This document shows, one piece after another, positions 38,585 to 40,091 of a DNA stretch of 40,091 nt. Each line of letters begins with the position of its first letter. Positions within the stretch are counted from its first letter, which is position 1. A program made the position numbers and the translations under genes. The DNA lies in IMG/VR virus record IMGVR_UViG_3300028025_003477, positions 1-40,091 of that record; one strand, written 5' to 3'. The DNA comes from a virus. A model generated the notes under the pieces. The model ran no database searches. It was not told the DNA's origin and saw nothing but the letters and a program-made list of their open reading frames with translations.

Positions 38585-39544
38585 TTATTTTTTAATACCA
38601 GCGTAATATTGCATTCTTCCTTTTGTCCACTCATCAAGTGGTTCGGTTTCTGTTTCTTCAGGAGCTGCTTTTTTATTTAATTTAGCTTGACGAGATTGAA
38701 GATATTCATTTCCTGCTAATAAACCATCCATTTTAGTTTGTAATCTAGCTTTAAGATCACGGAGATTTTGTAATTCATTAGATGGTGTATCTGAAATATC
38801 ACCTATAGATGGTCTGGAGCGTTTTGTTTTTAAGATATCGCTTTTTACTTTGGATAGACGATTTTCCAAATCAGTATATTGCATAAACGCTTCGTAATCT
38901 TCATCAGACATTCTACCTGTTGCTACGTCAGCTGTTTCAATTTCACCTGCTTCTGGTTCTTCTTCTCCACTACCCATCATTTTAGCGAATGATGCTTCAA
39001 TTTCTTCATCACTCATATCACCTTCAATTCCACCTTCTGGTCCTTCATATCCAGCTGGTACATCTTCACCATCTTCTGGTTCAGCAACTGCTGGTTGTGG
39101 ACGATTAAGACGTGGTGCTGCTTGTCCACCTGATTGATTAATTGCCCCTGAAGCAACAAGAGCCATAAAATCAGCATTAATTGGATTTTGTTTATCATAT
39201 CCTAATTCACCTGCTACATCAATTTTAGACATTGGTTCGCCTGTAGCTTGCATTGCAGTAATAATACGATTTTTCTTACCACTAAAATCACTAGCATTAG
39301 TACCAGGAGCTAATTCATAACGTACTGCTACGTTTGCTAATTCATCAAGTTCATCTTCTTCTAAAGTTACAACTCCTTTCTTCTTTAACTCATCTTCGGC
39401 TGCTATTTTAGCATCAGGAGCTAAAGTACCAAATTTTTTATTTTTCTTTAAATCATCCAATGCTGCTATTCCAGCAAAAGTTTCTTCATTAATTGCTTCT
39501 TGAATAGCTTCACGAACAATTCTATGTAATTCTGCTTTTTTCAT
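38585..39544 (-). CDS. 319-aa protein with possible winged-helix segment and acidic linker
   Basis: The N-terminal helix MKKAELHRIVREAIQEAINE ends in INE and resembles prohead-targeting peptides of T4-like internal proteins. Residues about 90-140 (KKNRIITAMQATGEPMSKID, then ADFMALVASGAINQSGG) have the spacing of a winged helix-turn-helix. An acidic, proline/glycine-rich stretch follows (about 150-215). A coiled coil (LENRLSKVKSDILKTKRSRP; LQNLRDLKARLQTKMDGLL) and a C-terminus ending KGRMQYYAGIKK complete it. The last part is similar in style to the end of the scaffold protein. An internal head or packaging accessory protein is possible. No family recognised. Confidence 0.7.
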   Translation of the reverse strand: MKKAELHRIVREAIQEAINEETFAGIAALDDLKKNKKFGTLAPDAKIAAEDELKKKGVVTLEEDELDELANVAVRYELAPGTNASDFSGKKNRIITAMQATGEPMSKIDVAGELGYDKQNPINADFMALVASGAINQSGGQAAPRLNRPQPAVAEPEDGEDVPAGYEGPEGGIEGDMSDEEIEASFAKMMGSGEEEPEAGEIETADVATGRMSDEDYEAFMQYTDLENRLSKVKSDILKTKRSRPSIGDISDTPSNELQNLRDLKARLQTKMDGLLAGNEYLQSRQAKLNKKAAPEETETEPLDEWTKGRMQYYAGIKK

Positions 39545-39560
39545 TTCTATTTGTTATGTG

Positions 39561-39569
39561 TATAAATAT
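39561..39569 (-). promoter_or_regulatory. ATATTTATA box upstream of the 319-aa gene
   Basis: Exact nonamer overlapping the last base of the kinase gene stop, 16 bases before the ATG. Confidence 0.5.
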
Positions 39570-40087
39570 TATATGTTTTGTAAAATTGTCGCAATACGTT
39601 CCTCAGTTGTACCTTCAACACTAATTAAGCGTTTTGGTTTATATTCTTCTAATGCCATTTGAATAACAGTATCTATTTTAACACGATAACCTAAATCAGT
39701 AGTTCTAATACCATTATCTTCTACAGGAACACCACGTGGAGATACATAAATAACCAAATCATAATGATCTTTAAGATACATAGCAGCAGTAACAAATGAC
39801 TGTTTTGCCCAATCATCAATTGATTTAGCTGATAATGTAAATGAACATACATCCCATATTGTTCTATCAGTAATAATATTTTCCTGTAGTAATTCGCTAG
39901 CGCGTTCAGCTAAAAATATAAATTGCCCTGGTAGAGTAGAATCAGTATTTAATGGGATACCTAGATTGCTAAGATATTTACTACGTTCAGTTTGTATAGT
40001 ATAACCTTTAAATTGGTCTAACTCACCTAATGCTTTTGCTAATGTAGTTTTACCTACTGAAACAGTTCCAGTTAATCCTATTCGCAT
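39569..40087 (-). CDS. P-loop nucleoside/nucleotide kinase-like ATPase (NadR/AAA_28-like)
   Basis: This 172-aa protein has Walker A GTVSVGKTT (residues 7-15), a conserved TERSKYLSNLGIP segment and ITDRTIWDVCSFTLSA, the DR motif of NadR-type and deoxynucleoside kinases. LVIYVSPRGVPVEDNGIR follows, and TTEERIATI closes the fold. NadR-like kinases phosphorylate nicotinamide riboside, and related phage proteins may feed nucleotide or NAD pools. Which substrate this one uses cannot be told. The gene is complete with ATG at 40085-40087. It has an A/T-rich leader that is cut by the window edge. Confidence 0.8.
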   Translation of the reverse strand: MRIGLTGTVSVGKTTLAKALGELDQFKGYTIQTERSKYLSNLGIPLNTDSTLPGQFIFLAERASELLQENIITDRTIWDVCSFTLSAKSIDDWAKQSFVTAAMYLKDHYDLVIYVSPRGVPVEDNGIRTTDLGYRVKIDTVIQMALEEYKPKRLISVEGTTEERIATILQNI

Positions 40088-40091
40088 ATTT

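Noticed and set aside
11468-39569. T4-type TATAAATA late promoters reading on the plus strand
   Set aside because: The plus-strand reading of each box is TATAAATAT, but no plus-strand gene follows any of them; antisense transcription cannot be excluded but is not supported.

Overview
The window is a roughly 40 kb AT-rich stretch of a tailed-phage genome of the T4-like myovirus type. Every supported gene is on the minus strand, so transcription runs from high to low coordinates. Landmark genes are a large terminase, a portal (gp20-like), a prohead protease (gp21-like), an acidic scaffold (gp22-like), two major capsid proteins (gp23-like), neck proteins (gp13/gp14-like), a gp15-like tail completion protein and very large fibre genes. 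Most start codons have an A/T-rich leader without a Shine-Dalgarno sequence. That would fit a Bacteroidetes host, but this is inference; no host marker is present. I found no rRNA, tRNA, CRISPR array, integrase or reverse transcriptase.

Layout in transcription order. (1) 40087-37907: a P-loop kinase, a 319-aa protein with an acidic C-terminal half and a 224-aa protein with a membrane segment at each end. (2) 37815-34316: terminase and portal. (3) 34286-30169: a GIY-YIG homing endonuclease, then a tightly packed head block with 291-, 176-, 43- and 417-aa proteins, the prohead protease and a 34-aa basic peptide. (4) 30168-25476: a structured leader, scaffold, capsid protein copy B, a terminator hairpin, capsid protein copy A and tandem hairpins. 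(5) 25453-24197: an HNH endonuclease and a PhoH-like ATPase. (6) 24155-19629: an overlapping gene run of neck, connector and gp15-like tail completion proteins, ending in a 72-aa fibre-like peptide. (7) 19560-1: three giant repeat proteins (2625 aa, 2171 aa and at least 1635 aa, the last cut by the window edge) with a 62-aa protein between the first two.

The genes form a head and neck assembly programme followed by a host-recognition block. Terminase packages DNA through the portal. Scaffold and protease shape and mature the capsid. The neck and gp15-like proteins join head to tail. The fibre genes, which share sequence cassettes, take up about half of the window.

The most notable non-coding signals are three. 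A nonamer, ATATTTATA in gene orientation, sits at nearly every transcription-unit boundary. Three hairpins with different stems share the loop CCGTAA. One of these is a terminator between the two capsid genes. The longest stretch without a gene is the 142-base scaffold leader at 30027-30168; no stretch over 300 bases lacks a gene.
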